Positions 19,909 to 29,306 are shown, counted from the stretch's first letter. The stretch: DNA of 64,000 nt from Pelagihabitans pacificus (GCF_009371985.2 NZ_VIKU02000001.1:62001-126000), one strand, 5' to 3'. Notes: generated by a model from the letters alone, not told the origin. Numbers and translations are program-made.

Positions 19909-20874
19909 TTGAACGAACCCAAGGCTATACTTGACATAGCGAAGAAAACCATCGGGATGCAAAGCGAGGCGATCGGGCATCTTGCCCAATTGCTCGATAC
20001 GGATTTTTCAAGCACGGTTGATTGTATTTTCACCTCTGAAGGGAGGGTGGTCGTGACAGGGATCGGAAAAAGTGCTATCATCGCTTCCAAAATTGTCGCC
20101 ACCTTGAACTCGACCGGTACCCCGGCTATTTTTATGCATGCCGGCGATGCAATTCATGGGGACTTGGGCACTATTCAAGAAAACGACGTGGTTATCTGTA
20201 TTTCCAAAAGTGGCAGTACCCCTGAAATAAAGATGTTGGTCCCCTTGATCAAAAGGGGAAAGAATAAATTGATCGGTATGACGGGAAATCTCGATTCCTT
20301 TCTAGCACATCAGGCCGACTATATCCTAAATACATTTGTCGCCAAGGAAGCCTGCCCGAACAACTTGGCACCCACCACCAGTACCACCGCACAACTGGTC
20401 ATGGGCGACGCCTTGGCCATTTGCCTATTGGAATTGAAGGGATTCAGCAGTAAGGATTTTGCAAAATACCATCCAGGCGGTACTTTGGGAAAACGACTCT
20501 ACCTTACCGTGGCCGATATTGTAGCCATAAATCAAAAGCCCCAAGTGCATATCGATACCGATATTAAACAAGTCATAGTAGAGATTTCCGAAAAAATGTT
20601 GGGGGTCGCGGCCGTACTTGACAATGATAAAATTGTCGGAGTGGTCACTGATGGTGATATTCGTAGGATGCTGAACAAATATGATTCCATCAATGGGCTC
20701 ACCGCAAAGGATGTGATGACCTCCAATCCCAAAACGATCGGGACCGAAGTATTGGCCATTAAGGCACTGGAATCGATGCAAGACAAAGGCATTTCACAGT
20801 TATTGGCCGTCAAGGGCGACTCCTATGAAGGGGTCGTACATTTGCACAATCTAATCAACGAAGGTATCCTATAA
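19909..20874 (+). CDS. kdsD: D-arabinose-5-phosphate isomerase (KpsF/GutQ family)
   Basis: A 321-residue isomerase that makes arabinose 5-phosphate, the precursor of Kdo in lipopolysaccharide. Residues 35-170 are a SIS sugar-isomerase domain (VVVTGIGKSAIIASKI, ISKSGSTPEIK), followed by two CBS domains from about 205 and 270 (VVTDGDIRRML, VMTSNPKTIG). The start is a TTG at 19909 that opens directly before the conserved helix. Its stop overlaps the tatC start by 1 bp (TAATG), and lptB follows tatC, so Kdo supply and LPS transport are co-located. Confidence 0.92.
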   Translation: MNEPKAILDIAKKTIGMQSEAIGHLAQLLDTDFSSTVDCIFTSEGRVVVTGIGKSAIIASKIVATLNSTGTPAIFMHAGDAIHGDLGTIQENDVVICISKSGSTPEIKMLVPLIKRGKNKLIGMTGNLDSFLAHQADYILNTFVAKEACPNNLAPTTSTTAQLVMGDALAICLLELKGFSSKDFAKYHPGGTLGKRLYLTVADIVAINQKPQVHIDTDIKQVIVEISEKMLGVAAVLDNDKIVGVVTDGDIRRMLNKYDSINGLTAKDVMTSNPKTIGTEVLAIKALESMQDKGISQLLAVKGDSYEGVVHLHNLINEGIL

Positions 20875-21734
20875 TGGCAAAAGCAACTACGACCGACCCG
20901 AACGAAATGTCGTTCCTGGACCATTTGGAAGAACTGCGGTGGCACCTGATCCGCTCGGTAGCGGCAATCGTAATCATTGGCAGCGTGGCTTTCCTAATGC
21001 GGGGTTTCATCTTTGACACCGTTTTGTTCGGTCCGAAGAAGATGGACTTTCCCACCTATCGGCTCTTTTGCAATATCGCTACTTTCTTTGGTTTCGACTC
21101 GGCTTTTTGCGCCGATAAGCTTCCCTTCACGATACAAAGCCGTCTGATGTCCGGACAGTTTTCAGCCCATATATGGACCTCGATTTGGGCCGGATTTATC
21201 GTTGGTTTTCCGTATGTGCTGTACGAGCTATGGAAATTCATCAGCCCGGGATTGTATGAAAAAGAACGAAAAAACTCCAGGGGCTTTATTTTTACCGCTT
21301 CCCTATTGTTTTTCCTGGGGGCGCTTTTCGGCTACTATGTGGTGGCTCCTTTATCCATCAACTTTTTAGGCACCTACCAAGTAAGTTCGGAAGTTACCAA
21401 TGAATTCGATCTGGCTTCTTATGTGTCTACGGTAAGGGCGTCGGTCATCGCATGTGGACTCATTTTTGAATTGCCAATCATCGTGTATTTTCTGACCAAG
21501 GTAGGGCTGGTCACCCCGGAGATCTTAAAAAAGTACCGTAAGATATCCTTGGTCGTGGTACTCATACTTTCTGCCGTAATTACCCCGCCCGATGTCGCGA
21601 GTCAAGTAGTCGTAGCGGTACCTATCTTAATTTTGTACCAAGTCAGTATCTATATCTCACGTCGCGTATTGAAAAAAGAAGCAAAAAAAGCCGCAAAAAC
21701 CAAAAAGTCAGGAACCGATGTCAAACCCGGTTGA
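20874..21734 (+). CDS. tatC: Twin-arginine translocase subunit TatC
   Basis: A 286-residue integral membrane protein with six predicted helices and the N-terminal signature MSFLDHLEELRWHLIRS, which contacts the twin-arginine signal peptide. The motif FELPIIVYFLTKVGLVTPEIL and the conserved cytoplasmic loop ending GLYEKERK identify TatC. An extra hydrophilic loop around residues 55-85 is usual in Bacteroidota. The C-terminus is Lys-rich. It overlaps kdsD by one base; no tatA is visible in the window. Confidence 0.95.
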   Translation: MAKATTTDPNEMSFLDHLEELRWHLIRSVAAIVIIGSVAFLMRGFIFDTVLFGPKKMDFPTYRLFCNIATFFGFDSAFCADKLPFTIQSRLMSGQFSAHIWTSIWAGFIVGFPYVLYELWKFISPGLYEKERKNSRGFIFTASLLFFLGALFGYYVVAPLSINFLGTYQVSSEVTNEFDLASYVSTVRASVIACGLIFELPIIVYFLTKVGLVTPEILKKYRKISLVVVLILSAVITPPDVASQVVVAVPILILYQVSIYISRRVLKKEAKKAAKTKKSGTDVKPG

Positions 21735-21929
21735 GCGGTTGAGGCCCATTGACAAAAGATGAACAAAAAGCCATTGGCCGAACAACATGAAGGTTAAATA
21801 AAAGGTAATTGTTTTTGGTTAAAGCCGTTTAACCTTAGTTTTGAAACCCTTGGAATCGACAGGAGATGATCGGTATGCCTCCAGGGGACAAAAGCGATTA
21901 TTGATTGAACTTGACACTTGAACTTGAAA

Positions 21930-22670
21930 ATGAAACTAAGGGCCGAAAATATCATGAAAACCTATAGCGGACGACAGGTCGTCCGTGGAATTTCATTAGA
22001 GGTAAATCAAGGTGAAATCATAGGGCTGCTTGGGCCAAACGGTGCCGGAAAAACCACCTCATTTTACATGATCGTAGGCTTGGTAAAACCCAATGGGGGC
22101 AAGATTTTTTTGGATGGAATGGATATTACCAATTTCCCAATGTACAAAAGGGCCCAGAACGGCATCGGTTATTTGGCACAGGAAGCCTCTGTTTTTCGAA
22201 AACTGAGCATCGAAAAGAATATTTTAAGTGTGTTACAGCTCACTAAAATGAGTAAGAAAGAACAGTTGATGAAGATGGAGTCGCTCATTGAGGAATTTGG
22301 CCTTGGCCATATACGAAAAAACAGGGGGGACCTACTCTCGGGAGGTGAGCGCCGACGTACCGAAATAGCACGCGCCTTGGCTACCGATCCCAAATTCATT
22401 TTGCTGGACGAACCCTTTGCCGGGGTTGACCCAGTGGCGGTCGAGGACATTCAACGTATCGTGGCCCAACTAAAGAACAAGAATATCGGTATTCTCATTA
22501 CCGATCATAACGTACAGGAAACCTTAGCCATTACGGAACGTTCTTATTTGATGTTCGAAGGGGGTATTCTTAAATCGGGACACCCCGAAGATCTCGCCGC
22601 GGATGAGATGGTTCGTAAAGTATATTTGGGACAGAACTTCGAGCTGCGTAAAAAGAAGCTGGATTTCTAA
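21930..22670 (+). CDS. lptB: LPS export ABC transporter ATP-binding protein LptB
   Basis: A 246-residue ABC ATPase with Walker A GPNGAGKT at 35-42, Q-loop LAQEAS, signature LLSGGERRR and Walker [14 protein letters not shown]. The [16 protein letters not shown] and [13 protein letters not shown] stretches are hallmarks of LptB, which powers LPS extraction from the inner membrane together with LptFG. The ATG at 21930 was chosen over an in-frame TTG at 21918. It follows tatC after 195 bp and completes the kdsD-tatC-lptB cluster that is typical of flavobacteria. Confidence 0.93.
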   Translation: MKLRAENIMKTYSGRQVVRGISLEVNQGEIIGLLGPNGAGKTTSFYMIVGLVKPNGGKIFLDGMDITNFPMYKRAQNGIGYLAQEASVFRKLSIEKNILSVLQLTKMSKKEQLMKMESLIEEFGLGHIRKNRGDLLSGGERRRTEIARALATDPKFILLDEPFAGVDPVAVEDIQRIVAQLKNKNIGILITDHNVQETLAITERSYLMFEGGILKSGHPEDLAADEMVRKVYLGQNFELRKKKLDF

Positions 22671-22695
22671 ACGGGGTCCCGGTCCAAAAACCAAC

Positions 22696-23502
22696 CTATC
22701 GGACGGCGAAGGTCAAGGTCGCCCAGTTCGACTCATAGTCGACCTCGGCCTCCCCACTTTTGAGCATATGGATCGTGGCCACATACCATGGACCCGCTTG
22801 GTCCGGGATTATCGTGCAGACACCATCCGCGTCGGTCTTAACCGATTTCTCCCCTTCATGGGCATCTTCCCCGGGAACCGAAGTGCTATAGTGCACCGTT
22901 TGATCTGCCAAAGGCTTACCGTCCCTAAGAAGTAAAAAAGAAATCGGCTCCCCCACCTTTTTGTCAAATGGATTTTCCAAGGGAACGAACTCGATGGGAT
23001 ATCCCAATCGGGTTTTGAAATGATCGCTGCGCCTGTCATCGACCTGCAATAAAGCCTTCACATGTTTGGAGTACCGTTCCTTGGCAGACATGCCCGTTTC
23101 GCCTTGCTCCTTGCGAAGCGCAATAGTTCTATCCAACCCTTCATGGTCGAGGTAATCATTGAATGCTACCGACGTCATCTCCAATACCCTGGGCAATGTG
23201 GAGATACCCGCGACATAAGTTCCGGCTTCACCGGTAACCATAGTGAGGTACGTTTTATCGTCTCGATACGAAAAAGCATCGGTGGTCGGGACCATTTCAA
23301 AATTGGGTCCCAATATTTTTGGAAAAACGATGCGGTCCGTGGTAATGGCATTTTCACTTTGATCAAATGTACCGTTCACCAAGAATAACTCGTAGGCGCT
23401 ATTCGATTTTAAAAAATGGCTTTCCGACCTTAAAAAAAGTTCATGGGAATTGCAAAGGACCAACAGGGCGAATAACAATAAATTTCGAAGGGTTTTTTTC
23501 AT
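22696..23502 (-). CDS. DUF4198 domain protein, exported
   Basis: A 268-residue protein with a short signal peptide (MKKTLRNLLLFALLVLCNSHEL) followed directly by HELFLRSESHFLKSN, the family start that resembles copper- and nickel-associated periplasmic proteins (NikM/DUF4198). The C-terminal part is a beta-sandwich with GEPISFLLLRDGKPLADQTV and TDADGVCTIIPDQAGPWYVA. Such proteins are thought to bind or deliver metal. It converges on lptB with a 25-bp gap and lies 42 bp downstream of pssA, so it may share that transcript. Confidence 0.75.
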   Translation of the reverse strand: MKKTLRNLLLFALLVLCNSHELFLRSESHFLKSNSAYELFLVNGTFDQSENAITTDRIVFPKILGPNFEMVPTTDAFSYRDDKTYLTMVTGEAGTYVAGISTLPRVLEMTSVAFNDYLDHEGLDRTIALRKEQGETGMSAKERYSKHVKALLQVDDRRSDHFKTRLGYPIEFVPLENPFDKKVGEPISFLLLRDGKPLADQTVHYSTSVPGEDAHEGEKSVKTDADGVCTIIPDQAGPWYVATIHMLKSGEAEVDYESNWATLTFAVR

Positions 23503-23544
23503 ACTATGCTACACTTGATAAAAGACGATTCAATAAGTACGGTA

Positions 23545-24297
23545 TCAAGACCTGGCTATGTTGCCGACCATGGAGCCTATCACATAAAAAACCACGATGA
23601 TGGGTACCGCCAAGAACTTCATGGTCAACAACAACACCAAACTAACGATGATAAGGATATAGCGTGTGGCGTTTTCCTTAAAGGCCCAATTCTTAAATTT
23701 AAAGGCAAACAGCTCAATCTTGGAATTCAACAAAAAAGCGCTCAAGAACGTGATTCCGATGAGAAACCATTGGTTGAGGATGATTTCGTTCAATACCTCA
23801 TTCTGCTGATACATCAATATCAGGGGAAAAGACAGAATCATCAGCGCGTTGGCCGGTGTTGGCAAACCGATAAAAGAGGACACTTGATTCTCATCGATAT
23901 TGAACCTAGCCAAGCGATACGCAGAGGCAAGGGTAATCAGAAAGCCTAGAAATGGTAGCGGCGTAAATTTGCCACCGACCCATAAAACCGATTCCGATAT
24001 CGAAGCGGAGAAGTTCAAATTCCACCCCCCCGTCATCGACATGCCCAACAATTGAAACATCACAATCCCAGGGACAAGTCCGCTTGTAATCATATCCGCT
24101 AAGGAGTCGAGCTGAATCCCCAACTCACTGTGCACATCCAAAATCCGTGCAGCAAGTCCGTCGAACCAATCGAAAACGATGCCCAAAAAAACAAAAAGTG
24201 CCGCTAATTCCAGTTGGTTCAATACCGCGAAAACGGTGGCCACACAACCGCAGAAAACATTCAGCAAGGTAATGATATTGGGAATATAGCGCTTCAT
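23545..24297 (-). CDS. pssA: CDP-diacylglycerol--serine O-phosphatidyltransferase
   Basis: A 250-residue membrane enzyme that makes phosphatidylserine, the precursor of phosphatidylethanolamine. The CDP-alcohol phosphatidyltransferase signature DGLAARILDVHSELG...DSLAD is at about residues 45-70, within the second helix pair; about seven hydrophobic segments follow. The ATG at 24297 is preferred; the frame runs on upstream to 24387 without membrane-protein character. It is divergent from the DUF4105 gene. Confidence 0.92.
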   Translation of the reverse strand: MKRYIPNIITLLNVFCGCVATVFAVLNQLELAALFVFLGIVFDWFDGLAARILDVHSELGIQLDSLADMITSGLVPGIVMFQLLGMSMTGGWNLNFSASISESVLWVGGKFTPLPFLGFLITLASAYRLARFNIDENQVSSFIGLPTPANALMILSFPLILMYQQNEVLNEIILNQWFLIGITFLSAFLLNSKIELFAFKFKNWAFKENATRYILIIVSLVLLLTMKFLAVPIIVVFYVIGSMVGNIARS

Positions 24298-24396
24298 GGC
24301 CGGTAAGTTTTGATAAAAATAACACAATTTTTGATCAAACCGTTTGTTCCTATATTTTATTCGGATATTTGCAAATCGGTAAACCAAAGTGCATCA

Positions 24397-25578
24397 ATGC
24401 AATTTAAAACATACCTTTTCTCCCTGTTTGTTGCCTGGGTACTTATCGGTAATTCCCAGCCACCCGAACTGTCTCCCCTATCAAAAGTAAGTGTTCTCAC
24501 CGTAGGTACGGCGGATGAGCTTCATTCAAAATTCGGGCATAGTGCCATTAGGCTACAAGATCCGACTATCGGTCTGGATATCGTTTACAATTACGGACTT
24601 TTCGATTTCGATGATCCCAACTTCTATGTAAAATTCACAAGGGGAAAGCTCGATTACCGATTGGGAAGGCAGCGATTTCAAGACTTCCTACAAAACTATC
24701 GACTGGAAAACCGATGGGTAAGGGAACAGATGATCAAGCTTACGGAAGAGCAGCGATCGGAACTTTTCCAATTTTTAGAAAACAATCATCTTCCGGAGAA
24801 CCGCTATTACAAGTATGATTTTTTGTTCGACAACTGTTCTACAAGAGTGCCTGATGCACTTAAAACCGTATTAGGCGCTTCTTGGACCTTGAAATATGAC
24901 CATCTCGATACCCTGTATACCTTTCGGGAACTAATACATCAAAACCTAACCATCAACTCCTGGTCCAATTTTGGTATTGATTTGGCCCTGGGTTCGGTAA
25001 TCGATAGGCAAGCGACACCATGGGAACATATGTTCCTCCCTATTTATGTTTTCAAACAGCTTCCCTTCTCCTCTATCGATGGAAAACCGATGGTGTATTC
25101 GGAAAGTGAACTTTTGGCAGAGCTTCCTTCCAAAAGCAACTCAAATTTTCTGCGCTCACCGCTCTTCTGGCTACTATTGCTTTTGCTACTGGTCATTGGG
25201 ATTACCATTAGGGATGCCTTACATCGAAAGAGAACTGCCTGGCTCGATTTTCTATTGTTTTTTGTTACTGGGGCCGCCGGATCCCTTATCCTATTTCTTT
25301 GGTTTGCGACCGACCACCAGGCTACCAAGATGAACTTCAATGTATTTTGGGCGTTTGCACCGAATCTTGCAGTAGCGTTTTTGCTTTTCAAAGATCGATT
25401 CCCAAAATGGTTCACGCAGTATCTATGGGTGCTCGTAGGACTTCTTCTGACAACGCTTTTGCTATGGGTGCTTGAGATACAGATTTTTTCACCCCTTATT
25501 CTATTTTTGTTGGGAGCCTTGATGATCCGATATTTATTTTTGGTAAAAAAATCCAGGGAATTAACAGAAAATGTGTAG
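24397..25578 (+). CDS. DUF4105 domain membrane protein
   Basis: A 393-residue protein with a signal sequence, a periplasmic DUF4105 domain and four to five C-terminal membrane helices. The domain shows FGHSAIRLQDP near residue 48 and YDFLFDNCSTRVPDAL near residue 140, with conserved His and Cys in the arrangement of papain-fold (NlpC/P60-like) hydrolases. The exact activity is unknown; I infer a cell-envelope hydrolase. I chose the ATG at 24397 because it begins a signal peptide; the earlier ATG at 24310 lies in the region of the pssA promoter. Confidence 0.78.
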   Translation: MQFKTYLFSLFVAWVLIGNSQPPELSPLSKVSVLTVGTADELHSKFGHSAIRLQDPTIGLDIVYNYGLFDFDDPNFYVKFTRGKLDYRLGRQRFQDFLQNYRLENRWVREQMIKLTEEQRSELFQFLENNHLPENRYYKYDFLFDNCSTRVPDALKTVLGASWTLKYDHLDTLYTFRELIHQNLTINSWSNFGIDLALGSVIDRQATPWEHMFLPIYVFKQLPFSSIDGKPMVYSESELLAELPSKSNSNFLRSPLFWLLLLLLLVIGITIRDALHRKRTAWLDFLLFFVTGAAGSLILFLWFATDHQATKMNFNVFWAFAPNLAVAFLLFKDRFPKWFTQYLWVLVGLLLTTLLLWVLEIQIFSPLILFLLGALMIRYLFLVKKSRELTENV

Positions 25579-25630
25579 TTAAATTGGCAATATCCCGTCA
25601 ACATCCCCAATCCGAACCCCTATTCAAATC

Positions 25631-27511
25631 ATGAACCTAGTCACCGTAGAAAACATATCCAAGTCTTTTGGCGAACTGGTGCTCTTTGAAAATCTCTCTT
25701 TTGGCATCAACAAGGACCAAAAGATAGCATTGATTGCGAAAAACGGGACAGGCAAAACGTCCATCTTAAATATTTTATCGGGATTGGATGTTCCAGATAC
25801 CGGAAGGGTGAATTACCGCAAGGGCATTAGAACCTCCTTTCTACAACAAGAACCCGACCTGAACCCCAAGCTCACCGTTGAAGAAACTATTTTTGCATCG
25901 GACAATGAAATACTACAGGTAATCGCTAGCTACGAAAAGGCCTTGGACCATCCAGCGGATGAAGATGGTTATCAAAAAGCCTTCGAGGCCATGGATCGTT
26001 TTGCGGCTTGGGATTTCGAGACCCAGTATAAACAAATCCTTTTCAAATTAAAACTGGAGGACCTCCATGTAAAAGTAGGCCTTCTTTCCGGAGGACAGAA
26101 AAAGCGGTTGGCGCTCGCCAATGCCTTGATAAATCGACCCGACCTGTTAATTCTTGATGAGCCCACCAACCACTTAGATCTTGAGATGATCGAATGGCTC
26201 GAACAATACTTTGCCAAGGAGAACATGACGTTATTCATGGTTACTCACGACCGTTATTTTTTGGAACGCGTATGCAATGAAATCCTCGAGTTGGACGATG
26301 GAACGCTCTATCCGTACAAGGGAAACTATTCTTACTATCTCGACAAAAAAGAGACACGATTGGAGCAGGAAGCTACCGAGCTGCATAAATCGAAACAACT
26401 TTTTAAAAAAGAATTGGATTGGATGCGCCGCCAACCCAAAGCCCGTACCACCAAGTCCAAATCACGAATCGACGATTTCAAGGTCATCAAAGAGAAAGCG
26501 AACAAACGAAGAAAAGAGCACGAGGTACAGCTCGAAATCAACATGAAACGAATGGGCAGCAAAATACTGGAGCTGCACAAACTCGTTAAGGCGTATCCCG
26601 ATAAACCTATTTTGGACAAGTTCGACTATACCTTTACCAAAGGGGAACGGGTAGGCATTATCGGAAAGAATGGTACGGGGAAATCGACCTTTTTGAATAT
26701 TATTACGGGAACCGACCGACCCGATGCCGGTAAGGTAGTAGTGGGCGATACCATCAAATTCGGGTATTATACGCAAAAAGGCATCCCTGTCAAGCAGGGG
26801 CAAAAGGTTATCGAGGTAATCAGGGAATTCGGGGATTACATCCCTTTGATGAAAGGCCGACAAATTTCTGCCCAACAACTGTTGGAACGTTTTTTATTCG
26901 ACCGTAAAAAACAGTATGATTATGTTGAAAAGCTCAGTGGGGGCGAGCGAAAACGCCTCTATTTATGCACGGTACTTATTCAAAACCCGAATTTCCTTAT
27001 TCTTGATGAGCCTACCAACGATTTGGATATCGTTACCTTGAACGTCTTGGAAAGCTTTCTTTTGGATTTCCCGGGCTGCCTGATCGTAGTTTCGCACGAT
27101 CGCTATTTTATGGACAAGATCGTAGATCATCTTTTCGTGTTTCGTGGGAATGGGGTTATCGAGGACTTCCCCGGGAACTATTCCGATTTCCGAGCCTATG
27201 AGGATAGTATGGTAGTGGAGCAACGGTTGGAAAAAGAACAAAACGGCACTCCTAAAGAGAATAAAAATAATTGGAAGTCAGGGGATAAGTCCGCCAAACT
27301 CTCCTACGCCGAACAAAAAGAGCATAAACAGTTGGAAAAGGATATCCAAAAACTAGAAGCTAGAAAGAAACAGGTCGAGCAAAAATTCATCTCGGATACT
27401 CTGACTGGAGACGATATTGCCGAATTATCAAGGGAATTGAAACAAATCGGCGACGACATAGAAACCAAGACCGAACGATGGTTCGAATTATCCGCAATGT
27501 TGGAGGGATGA
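25631..27511 (+). CDS. ABC-F family ATPase (Uup type)
   Basis: A 626-residue soluble protein with two ABC domains. Walker A sequences are AKNGTGKTS and GKNGTGKST; signatures are LSGGQKKR and LSGGERKR; Walker B motifs end LILDEPTNHLD and LILDEPTNDLD. ABC-F proteins act on ribosomes or, for Uup, on branched DNA and ribosome assembly. The Lys- and Glu-rich linker near residues 240-290 and the C-terminal coiled coil (residues about 545-625) point to the Uup branch. Follows the DUF4105 gene after 52 bp. Confidence 0.9.
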   Translation: MNLVTVENISKSFGELVLFENLSFGINKDQKIALIAKNGTGKTSILNILSGLDVPDTGRVNYRKGIRTSFLQQEPDLNPKLTVEETIFASDNEILQVIASYEKALDHPADEDGYQKAFEAMDRFAAWDFETQYKQILFKLKLEDLHVKVGLLSGGQKKRLALANALINRPDLLILDEPTNHLDLEMIEWLEQYFAKENMTLFMVTHDRYFLERVCNEILELDDGTLYPYKGNYSYYLDKKETRLEQEATELHKSKQLFKKELDWMRRQPKARTTKSKSRIDDFKVIKEKANKRRKEHEVQLEINMKRMGSKILELHKLVKAYPDKPILDKFDYTFTKGERVGIIGKNGTGKSTFLNIITGTDRPDAGKVVVGDTIKFGYYTQKGIPVKQGQKVIEVIREFGDYIPLMKGRQISAQQLLERFLFDRKKQYDYVEKLSGGERKRLYLCTVLIQNPNFLILDEPTNDLDIVTLNVLESFLLDFPGCLIVVSHDRYFMDKIVDHLFVFRGNGVIEDFPGNYSDFRAYEDSMVVEQRLEKEQNGTPKENKNNWKSGDKSAKLSYAEQKEHKQLEKDIQKLEARKKQVEQKFISDTLTGDDIAELSRELKQIGDDIETKTERWFELSAMLEG

Positions 27512-27564
27512 CCAAAAACAGCTATTTGGTACGTCGCAACCAGTGGTAAAAAATAAAAACAGCA

Positions 27565-28059
27565 GTGCCGAACCCTCTTAAATACCTAAAATTCCTAGTC
27601 ACTTCGTCCAATCATCATGGGGTGCACTCCCCCTTTATTTATAGTTATTTAACAAAATGTCTTTATGCAAAACCAAAACTTGGAAAGAACAAGACCCTTG
27701 GGGTGTTGTTAAAGAGTATTGTATATTTTGAGGTGGGGCGTTTGGGGCTTCCCGCGGTCGATGCGGCGCTTATAAATCGAATAGATAAGGAATTTCCCAT
27801 GATTCGGATGAATGAGCCTCCCTTCGATATGGCCTTTATGGATGCTTCCAACTTAGGAAACCTGCCATTTGATGCTGACATGGTGCACAATGATACCGTG
27901 ATAGTGGTAGACAACATCCATGGGACTAATAAAAATCGTGCAGCTTGGAAAAAAATAAAGACAAATCCCATTGTAACGGTAACCATTGACCTCTATTATT
28001 GTGGTGTGGTCTTCTTAAGAAAAGAACAGGCTAGGCAGCATTTTAAGATTCGGATATAA
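27565..28059 (+). CDS. Methyltransferase-related protein lacking the SAM-binding core
   Basis: A 164-residue protein starting at GTG. Its N-terminus (YLKFLVTSSNHHGVHSPFIY) and C-terminus (DTVIVVDNIHG ... VTVTIDLYYCGVVFLRKEQA) match a family of flavobacterial class I methyltransferases that are normally about 230-260 residues long. The central part, which should contain the glycine-rich motif I (for example LELGTSLG), is missing: after residue 50 the sequence runs straight to FDMAFMDASN. The frame is intact, so this is either a truncated family variant with another role or an in-frame deletion. Located 53 bp after the ABC-F gene. Confidence 0.65.
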   Translation: MPNPLKYLKFLVTSSNHHGVHSPFIYSYLTKCLYAKPKLGKNKTLGVLLKSIVYFEVGRLGLPAVDAALINRIDKEFPMIRMNEPPFDMAFMDASNLGNLPFDADMVHNDTVIVVDNIHGTNKNRAAWKKIKTNPIVTVTIDLYYCGVVFLRKEQARQHFKIRI

Positions 28060-28092
28060 ACCCCTAATTTTAGGTATTATAATCACGAAGCG

Positions 28093-28233
28093 ATGGACAA
28101 TACATTTTATTTCATATTGGGAGCGCTGTTCGTACTCTACCTAATCGTTACTATCACCACCAGGAACAAATCAAAAAAGCGCAAGTCGAGAAAATTCATG
28201 GAAGACTATAAAAGAAAAGATAAGGAGGAATAA
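28093..28233 (+). CDS. Very small single-span membrane protein
   Basis: A 46-residue open reading frame, ATG to TAA, with one hydrophobic helix (FYFILGALFVLYLIVTIT) followed by a strongly basic and charged tail (KSKKRKSRKF and ending KRKDKEE). The basic cytoplasmic tail after the helix fits an N-out/C-in single-span protein. It stands 33 bp after the methyltransferase-related gene. Small proteins of this design are often found in flavobacteria and have no known function. Confidence 0.6.
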   Translation: MDNTFYFILGALFVLYLIVTITTRNKSKKRKSRKFMEDYKRKDKEE

Positions 28234-28346
28234 TCGTTGATCAAAGTTAAGAACACATTTCTTTATTAATGAAGCGATGAACGTTTATAACCTGCGTACG
28301 TGTTTAAGCTTCGTCTTATGCTTAAATTTGCATTTTAACTTACTAC

Positions 28347-28922
28347 ATGAAAATTTATACCAAAACAGGAGACGAGGGCACGACCGCACTATTTGGAGGA
28401 ACAAGGGTCCCCAAACACCATATTCGAATCAATAGTTATGGTACCATCGATGAACTCAACTCGTGGTTGGGTCTGGTTCGTGATCAAAATATCGATGCGC
28501 ACTCTAAAGAAATACTCACCTTGATCCAAGAAAAACTTTTCACTGTAGGGGCAATTTTGGCGACCGAACCTAAAAAGGCACTATTGAAAAGTGGTAAAGA
28601 GCGTTTGAATATCCCAAAAATCAATGAAAAGGATATCATACTGCTCGAGCAAGAAATCGACGAGATGGACAAAAGCCTCCCCCCTATGACACATTTTATT
28701 CTACCAGGGGGGCATACCACGGTGTCATACTGTCACTTGGCGCGTACCGTTTGTAGAAGGGCCGAACGCATGTCGACCCTTTTACACGAGGTGGAACCCT
28801 TCGAAGACATGGTTTTGGTGTACCTCAATAGACTTTCCGACTACCTTTTCGTATTGGCACGAAAATTGTCGCAAGATTTAAAAGCGACCGAAATAAAGTG
28901 GATTCCTGACAAAAAGGATTGA
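28347..28922 (+). CDS. pduO: Cob(I)alamin adenosyltransferase, PduO type
   Basis: A 191-residue helical enzyme that transfers an adenosyl group from ATP to cobalt of corrinoids, making adenosylcobalamin. Family motifs are the N-terminal KIYTKTGDEGTTALFGG (ATP loop), YGTIDELNSWLG, and the corrinoid/ATP-side RTVCRRAERM. No other B12 genes are nearby, so the enzyme probably serves salvage of imported cobalamin for enzymes such as methylmalonyl-CoA mutase. A terminator-like hairpin is not obvious; a promoter for the next gene lies about 80 bp downstream. Confidence 0.92.
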   Translation: MKIYTKTGDEGTTALFGGTRVPKHHIRINSYGTIDELNSWLGLVRDQNIDAHSKEILTLIQEKLFTVGAILATEPKKALLKSGKERLNIPKINEKDIILLEQEIDEMDKSLPPMTHFILPGGHTTVSYCHLARTVCRRAERMSTLLHEVEPFEDMVLVYLNRLSDYLFVLARKLSQDLKATEIKWIPDKKD

Positions 28923-29002
28923 TAATTCCATATTTTTAGCCGCTACACAATATTAAATCGAAAATTGTGTTGATAAGTTACGTGAAATAGTTATGAAAAA
29001 AC

Positions 29003-29032
29003 TTGACTTTTTCCTATTAAAAATTACTTTTG
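29003..29032 (+). promoter_or_regulatory. Bacteroidota-type promoter for the DUF2795 gene
   Basis: TTG at 29003-29005 and TACTTTTG at 29025-29032 are separated by 19 nt. TACTTTTG matches the Bacteroidota -7 consensus TAnnTTTG, and TTG with this spacing fits the -33 element. The ATG is 26 nt after the -7 box, leaving a short leader. Slightly upstream an inverted repeat ACACAAT/ATTGTGT (28945-28970) could be an operator. Confidence 0.6.
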
Positions 29033-29058
29033 CAAAAATTTAAAATCAAACCATCACC

Positions 29059-29283
29059 ATGTATTGGACATTAGAATTGGCATCCTATTTAAGCGATGCG
29101 CCCTGGCCGGCCACTAAAGACGAATTGATAGATTATTCCATTCGAACCGGTGCGCCTTTGGAGGTCGTCGAAAACCTTCAATCTATGGAAGAAGAGGGTG
29201 GCGAAATCTATGAGTCTATCGAAGAGATTTGGCCCGACTATCCAACCGAAGAAGATTACCTCTGGAATGAGGATGAATATTAA
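29059..29283 (+). CDS. DUF2795 small acidic protein
   Basis: A 74-residue acidic protein, MYWTLELASYLSDAPWPATK then DELIDYSIRTGAP, with the DUF2795 fold: an N-terminal helix with LSDAPWPATKDELI and a helix EVVENLQSMEEEG. It ends in a Tyr-, Trp- and Glu-rich tail (IWPDYPTEEDYLWNEDEY). Small DUF2795 proteins are widespread, sometimes suspected to bind DNA or act as regulators, but none is clearly characterised in this group. It has its own promoter and is followed by a terminator, so it is monocistronic. Confidence 0.85.
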   Translation: MYWTLELASYLSDAPWPATKDELIDYSIRTGAPLEVVENLQSMEEEGGEIYESIEEIWPDYPTEEDYLWNEDEY

Positions 29284-29306
29284 TAATAGTTATGTTAATT
29301 GTTGTG

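Noticed and set aside
25044-25610. A 188-residue minus-strand frame over the DUF4105 gene
   Set aside because: Shadow of the true gene; composition is atypical (many Ser, Arg) and without a domain.
28234-28346. A cobalamin riboswitch before the adenosyltransferase gene
   Set aside because: No B12-box-like conserved sequence and the 113-bp leader is too short for a typical cobalamin riboswitch.
28945-28970. The ACACAAT/ATTGTGT inverted repeat as a terminator of the cobalamin adenosyltransferase
   Set aside because: Arms are only 7 bp and A/T-rich and no T-run follows; noted instead as a possible operator.
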